A stretch of 64,000 nucleotides of DNA from Lingula anatina. Taxonomy: Eukaryota > Brachiopoda > Lingulata > Lingulida > Lingulidae. Each line of letters begins with the position of its first letter. Within the stretch, counting starts at the first letter, position 1. The translations under genes and the position numbers were made by a program. Positions 42,898 through 54,914 of this stretch are shown piece by piece. The stretch is taken from the NCBI RefSeq assembly GCF_001039355.2, contig NW_019775447.1, forward strand, positions 580,722-644,721, written 5' to 3'. A model generated the notes under the pieces. It had not been told where the DNA came from, searched no databases, and saw nothing but the letters and a program-made list of their open reading frames with translations.

Positions 42898-45736
42898 TCT
42901 ATATGGTCACCTATTGCTACATGAAGGTTTTTATTGACTGCATAAAAAAGGCTAAATTTAATTTAATGTGTAATATTCTTTTAACAACAAAAGGGAAAAA
43001 TTATCAGAGTATCATGCAAATCAAGATATTGTTATATAAGTCCCGTACTGAGATACTTAGTTATACTTGTCCCTAGCTGCCTGCAAGTATTTCAATTGTC
43101 AGGAAACCATGTTGGTCTCGGCAGCAGAACAAGACTCGAGCTTTTCTGGAGCATGAATGATAATGAAAAAACTAAAATAAAAGTCAATCATTATGGTGCA
43201 ATGTTGTATGAAGTGCATTATGTTGTAGCAAAGTGTAACAAAATAGAACATAGATATGCAGCAGATTGACACAAATTGACTGTCATTATGTCACATCTAT
43301 GCACATTTATGAAAGATGAAAAATCTGCATTTCATTCTGGTAATAGTTATAGTATTAGACATGAAATGGCTAATGGATACCTTTGCCATAGTTAAATCTA
43401 CATGAAAGTATTAAGCTCAGCATGTAAAAAATGTGATTAAATTATTCAGCTTCTATATCTTTGAAAAAATATAATCAAATAACTTGGTGAAGGTATTGAT
43501 ATTTGGGCCAAGAACAGAGTCTGAAGGTTGACACATTTTATGGAAGGAACAAACAGTATTTCAACAATTACAGACTGATGTATGACTGTTCAATTTGGAC
43601 ATTAAATGTTTTTTAAAAATTGGTGCTATTGGTAGTTGGACGTACTTCAGGGTATTAATATAAATGATCTTAATGATGTGATAAAAAATGCCTAACGTAA
43701 CATTAAGGTATGCTCCGGTATGCTCACATCATCTGTATATAGTTGGGTGTGTTGGTTTACACCATGTATATAGACAGTGGACATGGTAAATATAGTGGTT
43801 GAGGTAAGGGAAGGGATTTAGCAACCATTTTATTTTGTTGCTAAGGTGGGGTATGTAATGATTAGAAATATAACTGTAATTTGGTCTTGTTTTGCTATTT
43901 TATGCAAAAACAATTGGTGCTGGTCGCTCAAGTGACTGTTTCTTGTCTTTATCCCAGGTTTTCTGGGATGCGGGGCCTCTGTGCCAAATGTGCTGGTACC
44001 AAGGAGTCTAGGATAATGTTTTATGTCCTCTTGTGTCAATTGAAAAAATCTGGTGTTGCATGGTACTTCTTGCAACACATACAATGGACATCTTATAAAT
44101 TCTTGAATCCATCGGTTCTTTATAGCCAAGGGTATCAGTATTCTGTACCCCTCTTCAACTTTTGCCATTCTGAAGAAAATATTCATGTATCTATCAAGAG
44201 AGGATTTGAACTATTTATATTAATTAGATATTTTATGCTACTTAAATTGACTTATTAATGAGTTTGCTGTGGAAATTATCATTAACTGGTCATGCACTTG
44301 TTATTTTACCATTACAGCAATTAGAATTTTTATAGACAGACACTATGTGTCTGGTTTAGGTAAGCTTTCAATCAAGTGTTATTTCATATGTATGTTTGGG
44401 TGCATGCTATTTTATTATTCTGCCTAGAATTTATGTATCATTTCCTTTTGTTCCAGTTGTATTTTTTGTTTCGTGTGCTAGAGTCAATGATGATGGGTGA
44501 TATTTATGCTCTGGTGTAGAGGCACATTGTCCATACCAGAAGAATAAAAATGACCAATAGAATGAGAGAGTATGTATGTTAGGCGCATGGTACTTTGTAA
44601 ACTCTGTAATTTGTTGTGCAATTACTTTCTGTGATTTTTGTCTTGCATGCCGGTCAGCGTGATTTATCAGCACTTCAGTTTTATTTTTCTTTCCAGAGTT
44701 TAAAGGTTTAAAAGGCTTTTTCTAGACTGCTTTTTTTCTGTCTCTACCTGTATTGAATATCAGTTTTCATTCTGTTGCACCGTAGTGTTAAGCAAGATTT
44801 GTAAGCATGGTTTGGATGATATTATTAAACATGCTGGGACCAACTTGATGGTAACACAGTCATACATTTGAAATTTGGCATGTTATTTCTTAATGGAAAC
44901 ACAAATCAATTACATTCTCCTTAATCTGTAAAATTCTCGGTTTCATTCCTTCTCTTCTCTAGCTGTATTTTATTTATTGATTAAATTTATTCCTCCAGGT
45001 GCCACCATTAGACAGACATCATTATTTACCCTCTGATCACCCTTTCCCATATGTAAAGTACTTTGATAGCAAACATATATAAATATATATAAAGATAGAT
45101 AGATAATATAGGAGGATGAATACATTGTAGGAGTGTAAAAATGTGTATAATGATCTAGGCACACAGTTATCTTTACAGTTTTATGCATGTACAACATGAT
45201 ATAATAAAGATCTAGTGAAGCAGTTCTTGTTTTTATTTCTTTCATACTTTTTTTTAAATTTTACTTCTTGATTCCGCCAAAAATTTATGGAATGTTTGTT
45301 GTTAGGTAGAATTATTGAAAAAGTCCAAAAGAGTCCTTGTTGAATTGAACCAAGCTTTTTATTTTTCGGGAAAAAACATTTGTTATATAAGTAAAAATTC
45401 AGACATGTTTGTTTGTTGTCTCTCTTATTCTTTTTATTAGGTGAGTAAAATGACTTTAAAGAATTTTATTAATCCGCAGTTTTAATATTTCTCAAGACAG
45501 TGGGTACACTGTATCTACTTGATTTGCATTTCCTCAGGCAAAAAAGTACACAAGCTTTTCTCCTACCACTCAATACCTTGCTAGTGCCCTTTACGTAATT
45601 GTTTGACCGTCATTATCAGGCCTAGCTCTTTTGCCAAAGAAGATTTAAAAATATAGGAAATGGCAGAACTCCCTTGCAGCTCAGTTTGTGTGAAGTTTAA
45701 TATTTTTACTTAAAATGTAATTTTTCAGTTAAAAGA
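42898..45736. other. RIC1 3' UTR and spacer to SMPDL3
   Basis: AATAAA at 43176-43181 is a candidate RIC1 poly(A) signal, 279 bp after the stop. Open frames at 43.8-44.3 kb on both strands overlap each other and show no family motif. A short GATA run lies at 45093-45108. The first SMPDL3 duplication begins at 45661. Confidence 0.5.
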
Positions 45737-46629
45737 ATGGGCAGTGTTACTTGGATTTGTTGTGCAGTTGTGTTTTTCCTGTTTGAGAGGGCGATAACAA
45801 CGCCTGTATCGATAGGTAAGCCTTCATTTACCTGACGTATTTACTAACATAGCCTTTTAATCAATTAAAATGCATGTATATAGCCTTCACTCTCCAGGTA
45901 CTTTTCACTCTATTCTATTTTACTGTCTTATATGTCTCAATATGTAGAAAAGAAATGTTTGGGAGAACAAGAGACAGAAACTAGGATATGATGTAATGAT
46001 TATAGTTGTTTCAACCAACAGTTGATATTTAACGCATCGATCCTCCCAGCTTGATCATTGATGTACTTAAATTGGGAGTAGGTATTACCCAGACATGGAT
46101 TTTTTTTTCGACTTAAATTGGAAATCAGATTTTTTTTTNTGGCAGAACTCCCTTGCAGCTCAGTTTGTGTGAAGTTTAATATTTTTACTTAAAATGTAAT
46201 TTTTCAGTTAAAAGAATGGGCAGTGTTACTTGGATTTGTTGTGCAGTTGTGTTTTTCCTGTTTGAGAGGGCGATAACAACGCCTGTATCGATAGGTAAGC
46301 CTTCATTTACCTGACGTATTTACTAACATAGCCTTTTAATCATAATGCATTAAAATGCATGTATATACATTGTAGCCTTCACTCTCCAGGTACTTTTCAC
46401 TCTATTATATTTTACTGTCTTATATGTCTCAATATGTAGAAAAGAAATGTTTGGGAGAACAAGAGACAGAAACTAGGATATGATGTAATGATTATAGTTG
46501 TTTCAACCAACAGTTGATATTTAACGCATCGATCCTCCCAGCTTGATCATTGATGTACTTAAATTGGGAGTAGGTATTACCCAGACATGGATTTTTTTTT
46601 CGACTTAAATTGGAAATCAGATTTTTTTT
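45661..46629 (+). repeat. Duplicated segment with SMPDL3 exon 1, joined at an n
   Basis: Positions 45661-46138 and 46140-46629 are the same sequence, with a few small indels (for example TAATGCATT and CATTGTA only in the second) and one or more substitutions. They abut at the single n at 46139. Each carries the signal-peptide exon: ATG 45737 to 45815, and ATG 46216 to 46294. Allelic contigs that failed to merge are the simplest explanation. Confidence 0.9.
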
Positions 46630-49600
46630 TTCTTTGTAGTTTTGCTAACAGTAACTTAAGCAGCATGCATCCAGACCTTCCATTGTAAGGACCCCTAGCT
46701 ATTGCTTCCCAAATGTCAACTCCTTCCCTCATAACTATTACTGGAAATATAAGCTTCCGTTTTCAGCCAACAGGCAAGTGATAATAATTATGTCTATTTA
46801 GGCTATTTTCACCTTACTCATTTATATTTAGATTTCTGTTTTGACTCTATAGGTCAGTTTTGGCAGGTGACAGATTTTCACTATGATGCTAACTACAGTG
46901 TGTCAGGCAACCCCCTGGATATGTGCCATAATGCTGCACCCTCACTGTTGGAGTCCCCAGTCATGGGGAAGTATGGGGATTACAAGTGTGACTCTCCCTG
47001 GCAGCTGGTACAGTCTGCTATCAGTGCAATGAAACAGATACAGCCAAAACCAGATTTTATCCTATGGACAGGGTAAGGCACCCTGAGCTTCAGAGATAAC
47101 TTGACACTAACCTCTTCACTATAGCCTATCTTCATCGTGTCAAGTTACCTCTGACGAAAATAGTTTGACCTAGTTTATATAAGCCAATCGAATCCATGTT
47201 TCAAAATTTTTCACCAAAGTTTGGTGAAAACGCTGATTGGTTGACCGTCAATCGGCAATCCTCGGCTGATTCCGCAAGCTCCATACTAACAACATAGTTA
47301 TTGTCGAGTGCGGAGACATCCGAGTAGTTCCGAGTGCATAACCGTACACAAAGAAAGCATGGAGTATATCGGAATTGAAACCAGAGCAGTTTGATGCCCT
47401 GCATAATTATCTACTGAGGGATGATGTATTTTGCGTGCTGCCCACAGGTTACGGCAAGTCCCTGATATTCAGCCTTATCTTTGATTGGTCCGGATTTGAA
47501 CAAAGCGCGCTTTGACTCGTTCGCGTTCATTGGCTAGATCGTTCAATGAGTCATTGAGTGCGGGCTTTNNNNNNNNNNNNNNNNNNNNNNNNNNNNNNNN
47601 NNNNNNNNNNNNNNNNNNNNNNNNNNNNNNNNNNNNNNNNNNNNNNNNNNNNNNNNNNNNNNNNNNNNNNNNNNNNNNNNNNNNNNNNNNNNNNNNNNNN
47701 NNNNNNNNNNNNNNNNNNNNNNNNNNNNNNNNNNNNNNNNNNNNNNNNNNNNNNNNNNNNNNNNNNNNNNNNNNNNNNNNNNNNNNNNNNNNNNNNNNNN
47801 NNNNNNNNNNNNNNNNNNNNNNNNNNNNNNNNNNNNNNNNNNNNNNNNNNNNNNNNNNNNNNNNNNNNNNNNNNNNNNNNNNNNNNNNNNNNNNNNNNNN
47901 NNNNNNNNNNNNNNNNNNNNNNNNNNNNNNNNNNNNNNNNNNNNNNNNNNNNNNNNNNNNNNNNNNNNNNNNNNNNNNNNNNNNNNNNNNNNNNNNNNNN
48001 NNNNNNNNNNNNNNNNNNNNNNNNNNNNNNNNNNNNNNNNNNNNNNNNNNNNNNNNNNNNNNNNNNNNNNNNNNNNNNNNNNNNNNNNNNNNNNNNNNNN
48101 NNNNNNNNNNNNNNNNNNNNNNNNNNNNNNNNNNNNNNNNNNNNNNNNNNNNNNNNNNNNNNNNNNNNNNNNNNNNNNNNNNNNNNNNNNNNNNNNNNNN
48201 NNNNNNNNNNNNNNNNNNNNNNNNTTAGGCTATTTTCACCTTACTCATTTATATTTAGATTTCTGTTTTGACTCTATAGGTCAGTTTTGGCAGGTGACAG
48301 ATTTTCACTATGATGCTAACTACAGTGTGTCAGGCAACCCCCTGGATATGTGCCATAATGCTGCACCCTCACTGTTGGAGTCCCCAGTCATGGGGAAGTA
48401 TGGGGATTACAAGTGTGACTCTCCCTGGCAGCTGGTACAGTCTGCTATCAGTGCAATGAAACAGATACAGCCAAAACCAGATTTTATCCTATGGACAGGG
48501 TAAGGCACCCTGAGCTTCAGAGATAACTTGACACTAACCTCTTCACTATAGCCTATCTTCATCGTGTCAAGTTACCTCTGACGAAAATAGTTTGACCTAG
48601 TTTATATAAGCCAATCGAATCCATGTTTCAAAATTTTTCACCAAAGTTTGGTGAAAACGCTGATTGGTTGACCGTCAATCGGCAATCCTCGGCTGATTCC
48701 GCAAGCTCCATACTAACAACATAGTTATTGTCGAGTGCGGAGACATCCGAGTAGTTCCGAGTGCATAACCGTACACAAAGAAAGCATGGAGTATATCGGA
48801 ATTGAAACCAGAGCAGTTTGATGCCCTGCATAATTATCTACCAAGGGATGATGTATTTTGCGTGCTGCCCACAGGTAACGGCAAGTCCCTGATATTCAGC
48901 CTTATCTTTAATTGGTCCGGATTTGAACAAAGCGCGCTTTGACTCGTTCGCGTTCATTGGCTAGATCGTTCAATGAGTCATTGAGTGCGGGCTTTAAATT
49001 TGATTGGCGGGCGGCGGAGGCAATCGAATGTGGTCAGAGGTAACTTGACACGATGAAGATAGGCTATAGTGAAGAGGTAAGTGTCAAGTTATCTCTGAAG
49101 CTCAGGGTGGGGTAAGGAGATTCAGCAGCTATTTTTATGGATTAAATTGTTTTGGTTTGCATAATGTTTGATAATAAAGATTATTCCTTTCTGTTTGTTG
49201 ATATTGAAATTGTCAATAATTTAATATTATGGCCATTAAAACCAAAGCAGACTAAGGCTTCATTCACATGCAATGTCTATTTTCTAAATTCTATTTTCTA
49301 TTTGCGGTATGTCTTGTGATCACGGTCTGTGCCCTGAATATCCCGCGGCGTAATTACTGGCTCGCACTGCCAGTAATTACGCAGCGGGATATTCAGGGCA
49401 CAGACCGTGATCATAAGATAGCGCGAATAGAAAATAGATTTTTAGAAAATAGACATTCCATGTGAACGAAGCCTAATTGTATTTTTAAGTTTTCGCATGT
49501 TGAAATCTGATATATGCAATAGAAGCAAAAAAAAAAGATTAAAATAATGATAAAAGAGTTGTAACAAACTAGTAATAAGATTAATATTTGATTTGATTTG

Positions 49601-52600
49601 TTAATTAAAGATCATATTTTTGTTGGTTCCTTGTAGCCAGACCTTACCATGATTTATCTTTAATGCAATATTATTATGATTTCAGTGATAGCATTCCACA
49701 TATCCCTAACTCTGACCTGGACCTCAGGAAGATATACACTGTGATAGGCAATATAACCCTTCTCCTTCGTGACACATTCTCTAACATTACTATATATCCA
49801 ACATTTGGAAACCATGACCCCTGGCCGTCAAACCAAATGTCTCCTCACACTGGTGATAGGTACTATGAAAATATTGCCAACATCAGTAGATGGGATCAGT
49901 TGCTGCCTACAGGAGCCATGAAAACATTTCTGAAAGGTAAGGTAGGGTATAAACATACAGACACTAGTTCTGCTTTGATATTCCATTAATGATACTTTTA
50001 ACTGTCATAGTCTGTCTACAGCTGTTATAATTTTGGTTTAACAGAGCACACTGTAGTGAGGTTTAGTAATCCTTCATGTTCAAGATAGTGATGATCATTA
50101 GAGCTCAACATAAACTCCTTTCTGGAGATATTGTGTATCTGTTGACTAGCTTTGGTGTAAATTAGTGCTACATGTTCTTCCAAGTTAAGGTTTTGAGTAA
50201 TAATAAGACTGGGTTTCACTCTTTCTATTGCATTGTCATTGATGTGCTTTATACAGCTGGGAGATGATGGCCTGCCTTAGTGAAATTAAGTATAATTTTT
50301 ATTTTTTGTAGAATTAACAATTGTTGTCTGATCACCAGACTGCTTATTATTATTATCAGGAGGAGAGTTGGTACAAGTTTCATTTCTTGTGGTACTCCTG
50401 CTTGAATGTTTAGTCTGTCTGAACTTTTTTCCCATAGGAGGGTACTACACTGACATTCTGTGTGCGGGTCTTAGCTTAATTAACCTAAACAGCCCACTGT
50501 ATTACCACAGTAACAAGTTGGTCAGTGGCATCAAAGATCCTGCTGGACAACTGGACTGGCTCAGACAGACACTGGAACAAATTAAAAGCAGGAATGAAAA
50601 GGTAAATAATATTTGACTTTTGTTTGGTAGTACAGTTTGGATCAGTAAGTAAAGGTAAAATGCGGTGTTATTTTCTGTACTGTCCATGAGCTTCAAATCT
50701 GCTAAAAAATCTTATTACCTTCACATTTGTCACAGGCTTTGTGTGATGTCACATTATTACCCCAAGAAAACTTTGAATAAGCAGTACTTTATGTTTACAA
50801 GATGAGACTTAGATCTTTATCTAAAACCTTTCCCGTTTACACTGTTTATGTTTTATACTGCCCTGGTTAACCACTTTATAGTACTATTCACATTTCACTT
50901 ACTGCAATATTAATGCTTTAATATGTGCACTGTATTATAACTTTGTTTATTATATATAACCCTTGTTATTTGATGTATTGCTTGTTTGGTCATGGTCATG
51001 CTTATTATCTGCTAGTATCATAAAATATAATAATATGTATTTTGAAATGGAATACAGCTGTGAAGCCAACCTCTAATATTAATAATATTAATAAATTGCA
51101 TCTATTTTCTTAATAACAGCAGGTTACTCCCATGCAAATGTATTCTAAATCCTGCTGACTGTTTCCAGGTGTACATAGCATCCCACATCCCACCAGGCAG
51201 GTTTGGCAGGGTGGCCAATATCTCTTGGTTCTACCCATACTTCAACAAAGCTTACTTGTCCATACTTCAGGAGTACAAGGACCTCATAACGGGTCAGTTC
51301 TATGGCCATGAACACACTGATGGGTTTAGAGTCACATATGATGATAATGGTAAGTCAGTTATGATGGCATAATGAAGGTTAGGTATTATACTAGTGGATA
51401 TGAAAGCGGGATATTTCTATGAAGTCATAAAATAATGTGCCATGAAAGCAATACAAAAGAAATTTATTAAAATAAGGAAAAGATTGTCTTGGTAGAAATT
51501 CATGAAATGGGAGGTGCTCAGAACTGTAGGTGCACATGGTGAGGTTGAGCTGTTATCACTCTTCCTTGGTTTGGTTTTTATGCATTGCTAGAGGATGAGA
51601 AACATTTCTTCCTCACATGTAGTAAATACCAAATAGAGCGACAAAATATGCTCAGTTCCCTCCCAAACACTGTGAGACAAAATTATGAATTAGCAGGCAG
51701 TGATCAGAAACTATTCATCCTCCTCAACCCTCAAGATCAGAAATCACTAAAAGCATTATCACAGTATATACAGTTAGCAACACGATGAAGTAGCACTTTC
51801 TCTTTTTATGTAAGCACAATATGGTAGATTCTGTAGTAGACTAGACAGCAAACAATGTTAAATTGTAACATTCAAAGCTGAATAAATTATTATTATTATT
51901 TTGAAATGGAATACAGCTGTGAAGGCAACCTCTATGTTAGACAAGTAATTCTCTCCTCAATCACTAATGATAATTGTTTTGAAAATGTGTTGTTTTACTT
52001 TTGTACATGGTCAATTTAGATATACTTTAGGGTTGTTTTTCACGTACTAAAGAGAGGTGAAAGATTTTTATATGCACTGTTGATCATAAGAATCTGTTTA
52101 TATTATGTTTACAAAGTGAAGAGTTTTAAGTCGTGAAAATGTATGTATCATTTGGTTTCTGTGACAAAGCAGTACAAACATTGTAATGATTATTTTTTGA
52201 TCTTCCAGGAACTCCATATGGCAGCATGTTCCTGAGCCCAGCGGTGACCCCCTGGAACAGCACTCTACCAGGTGCTGGTTACAACAATCCATCCATACGA
52301 TTATATCATTATGACAGGAACTCTGGGCAAGTACTGGACTACTTCCAATATTTCCTCAACCTCACTGCTGCTAACACTGATGAGAAGGCTAAGTGGGCTT
52401 TGGAATATCAGGCTACCAAAGCCTACAGCATAGATAAGGTAACAACAATGTCACTGGTGCAGTTAGTGAACAAACTTAAGGCCTCTGGTTCGGGCCTGTT
52501 TGAGAAGTACTATGTTTACAACTCTGTAAGTGTGGATCCTGAGAGCACCTGCTCTGGGCAGTGTAAGAAGAACCACATGTGTGCAATCATCGCTGTGGAT

Positions 52601-52966
52601 TATGAACAGTATGACAAGTGCCTTGCAAACATGACCTCTATTGGTGATGATGACATATGGCCTCCGCACCCTCCCCATCCGCCCCTGCATCCTCACCATC
52701 GTAAAGCTCCAAAATACATGCTGTACATCATTATAGCAATGGCTGTGGTTGTGGTAGCCATTTTTATTCTGATAGTGTTGCTTTGTCTAAGAAACACTGG
52801 CACAGCACCGGTTACTTTTAGGGGACATGTACCAAGAATGCGTCATTCTTCTAAATCTAGATTAAGATCATCTAAATCTAGATCAAGGTCACGGTCAAGA
52901 TACTGCCGTGTGAATTCTGAAGGCTATGATAGTAGTGTTCCCAACAGCCCAGTCCCTCATGACTAG
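45737..52966 (+). CDS. SMPDL3-type acid sphingomyelinase-like phosphodiesterase, membrane-anchored
   Basis: Exons: 1 at 45737-45815 (copy 46216-46294), 2 at 46853-47072 (copy 48280-48499), then 49686-49936, 50438-50601, 51169-51349, 52209-52966. Using one copy of each, the frame gives 550 aa. A hydrophobic signal sequence comes first. The calcineurin-like metallophosphatase ligands are all present: D34 and H36 (TDFHYD), D101 (WTGDS), N142/H143 (GNHDPW), H244 (ASHIPPG), H285/H287 (GHEHTD). The C-terminal Cys-rich segment (CSGQCKKNHMC) also fits SMPDL3A/B. Human SMPDL3A is secreted (453 aa) and SMPDL3B is GPI-anchored. Here a Pro/His linker is followed by a transmembrane helix at residues ~468-492 and an Arg/Ser-rich tail, predicting a type I membrane protein with the enzyme outside the cytosol. 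SMPDL3 enzymes hydrolyse nucleotide or phosphodiester substrates. The 3A versus 3B relation is not resolved. Confidence 0.93.
47079..47568 (+). mobile_element. RecQ-fragment TIR element, copy cut by the gap
   Basis: Same element as 48506-49109, missing its right end. Here the helicase-like frame 47342-47515 keeps a standard Walker A motif, LPTGYGKS, within KPEQFDALHNYL and DDVFCVLPTGYGKSLIFSL. It ends at TGA 47513-47515. Confidence 0.8.
47569..48224. other. Assembly gap of 656 N
   Basis: All bases are N. The two long open frames across it are artefacts. Confidence 1.
48506..49109 (+). mobile_element. 604-bp TIR element carrying a RecQ-like helicase fragment
   Basis: The ends are 77-bp inverted repeats with one mismatch, starting CACCCTGAGCTTCAGAGATA. 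They are flanked by an 8-bp target duplication GGGTAAGG (48498-48505 and 49110-49117). Each TIR itself holds AACTTGACAC and its complement. The interior frame 48769-48942 reads KPEQFDALHNYL, then DDVFCVLPTGNGKSLIFSL, like the N-terminal edge of a RecQ/WRN-type helicase through Walker A (Tyr to Asn here). It stops after 58 codons, so there is no active enzyme. The 8-bp duplication is compatible with hAT, P or related superfamilies; the superfamily is not assigned. The insertion point is SMPDL3 exon 2's splice donor. Confidence 0.85.
49256..49473. mobile_element. PIF/Harbinger-like foldback MITE
   Basis: A 218-bp near-perfect palindrome: ~100-bp arms (left GGCTTCATTCACATG, right CATGTGAACGAAGCC) around a short GC-rich centre near 49360. 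It is flanked by TAA on both sides (49253-49255, 49474-49476). TAA target sites and GGC-GCC ends fit PIF/Harbinger MITEs. Its open frame (49268-49465) is incidental. Confidence 0.75.
51036..51945. repeat. ~38-bp direct repeat flanking SMPDL3 exon 5
   Basis: TTTTGAAATGGAATACAGCT and the next ~18 bases occur at about 51040 and 51899 with one or two changes. They bracket exon 5 and the LINE fragment. Confidence 0.75.
51560..51898 (+). mobile_element. 5'-truncated non-LTR retrotransposon (LINE) 3' end
   Basis: The frame 51585-51788 reads LEDEKHFFLTCSKYQIERQN and continues to QYIQLATR before the stop. The E-x-x-x-H-F-x-x-x-C-x-x-Y-x-x-x-R pattern is typical of the C-terminus of LINE reverse-transcriptase ORFs. 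It is followed by ~100 bp of 3' UTR and an AATAAATTATTATT tail. It sits in SMPDL3 intron 5 and is a dead fragment. Confidence 0.75.
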
Positions 52967-54871
52967 CACAGCAGTGTTCATTTAAAGTAGGACTGTGCAT
53001 GACATTCATGAGGTGCAATAATTAAAATACAAGTTACAGGATCATCACTTGTTTCAGAAAACTGAATGTGACTGTTTCCCTCTCAGCAAAAGCATTAGTT
53101 GTGATGTAAGTTGCCAGTATATTCTGAATCCTAGGATGTCCATTCTGTAATAGTATGAGTGACGTTCAAAATATTTTCAGCATAAAACCTGCTTGTGAAG
53201 TTTCCTGTGTAGGATAAATTTCTGTCTTACATTGAAAAATTGGGATGCAGTAATTATTTAAAAGGGATGGTGGTTAAGAAGCCATCGTACACAATTACAA
53301 TAACTGTTGGGGATTTTGATAAGTTCTGATCCTCTATACTGTTTCTGTCTATTTCCTTTCATTAATATGATCAGTCTGGGACTGCAGGAGTGGTTCATTG
53401 TCTTCCTGTTTATTGATAGTTGCACAAGCACAAGTATATTTGCAGTTAAAAAATTTAAGCATATGGCAAAGAAATCTTGCTTTGATAAAAATTAGTCAAA
53501 GCTGCTCAGGTGGGAAATGATACTTGGCTCCCCATTTTGTTCTTTAATTACTGCATTTGAGCCAACTTATTATTATTATTATTATTATTATTTAAACCCG
53601 GGTTTAGTAAAAAAACTTGAGGAGAATTCTTTGTTACATTGTAAAATGTGTTTTAATTATTATTTTATTTTATATTGTTTTGGACAGCCAATGCAATACA
53701 AGTATCACTTGTTACTCTATCTTGCCAAGATATGCATACAGGAGATATACCTGATATTGTAGACTGCCCTAGATACCCAAGGAAATCAAAGTTTGAGTGT
53801 TGTTGTGTGTCATGAAATCATGAGGTGTATGAGTCAGTGCATGCTGATCTTTTGGCAAATTCATGGCTGTGTACTATGGAAAATGGTGCATGACTGTCAT
53901 TATTGATGAATTGAAAAAAACGTTCATTTTGGATTACATAATATTTAAATTACTAATTTTGTTATTTGTAATTAGAGGTGATTGTTATGAGTCTTTTTTC
54001 TTATTGCAAAGTTATTGTAATTGTAACAAGGAGAAAATTTATAATTTAAGTTTCTCTTTGGATTGTAAAGATTTTCCTTTCTCAAATCAAGAAATGATAT
54101 ATTTGGTCCTTATTGACATAATATATCTTTAATGTTGAGTTCTAGCAAGTTATCACACGTCCTGAAAAACTAATGATCACTTCTAGAATTTTCATGTTGT
54201 TCTCTTTTATGTTCATGGTGTTAAACACATTCAGTAGAGTAGCAATATTAATGTTAATTCACATAAAATATACAATTCAAATATATCCATCTTGTAACTA
54301 TTATATGTAATCAATGGACCCAACTCAGGGGAGAGAGGGAGCAACAAAAGCTAATTTTCTGCCTATACCCTGTGAAACACTTGCCTGCTTCACTGGACAT
54401 GTAGGTTTGCATGGTTGTGTTTACATGTACACTGTATCCCAGGCCATGACTTGTTGTAAGTACTTGCTCAAATAAGGTGGTTCTATTTTGTGCATAGGTT
54501 AAATTTTAGTTCTCACAAATTGTTTCAAATCGTAAGATTTAGTTGGGATTGTTTTACAAAATTCCTATTTTTGTCTATACCAAGGGGTGGGTATATTTTG
54601 GGATTTGGTTTGTACCAAAAAGAGGAAAATTTATTCTATAATTGATGGAAGGGTACTGTGATATGGCCCATATATAAAATATTTTCCCTGTTTTCTCGTG
54701 TCAAGATGGTAACATAGGAAAGAGTGGCTCTCTTAGGACTTCTAATGTTATCTTATGTTTTCAATTTTATCTGGATATTTATGTTAGAAGACTTCTGATC
54801 TTATATTGGGGATACAGTATTTGGGGTTCCTCTATTTTATTCCATAAAGTGACAGTTTGTTGTTTGTAAAT

Positions 54872-54914
<43 letters not shown>

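Larger units (their letters stand above)
46798..48995 (+). repeat. 771-bp duplication with SMPDL3 exon 2, split by a gap
   Basis: Positions 46798-47568 and 48225-48995 align without indels and differ at only a handful of bases. Between them is a run of N. The first copy stops at the gap inside a mobile element; the second continues through it. This fits two haplotypes placed in series, so exon 2 should be counted once. Confidence 0.9.

Noticed and set aside
43830..44258. Overlapping 118- and 125-codon frames on opposite strands
   Set aside because: No motif, no splice context and no homology recognised; they lie in the RIC1 downstream spacer.
47512..48271. Two ~238-codon open frames
   Set aside because: They run through the N gap; nearly every residue is unknown.
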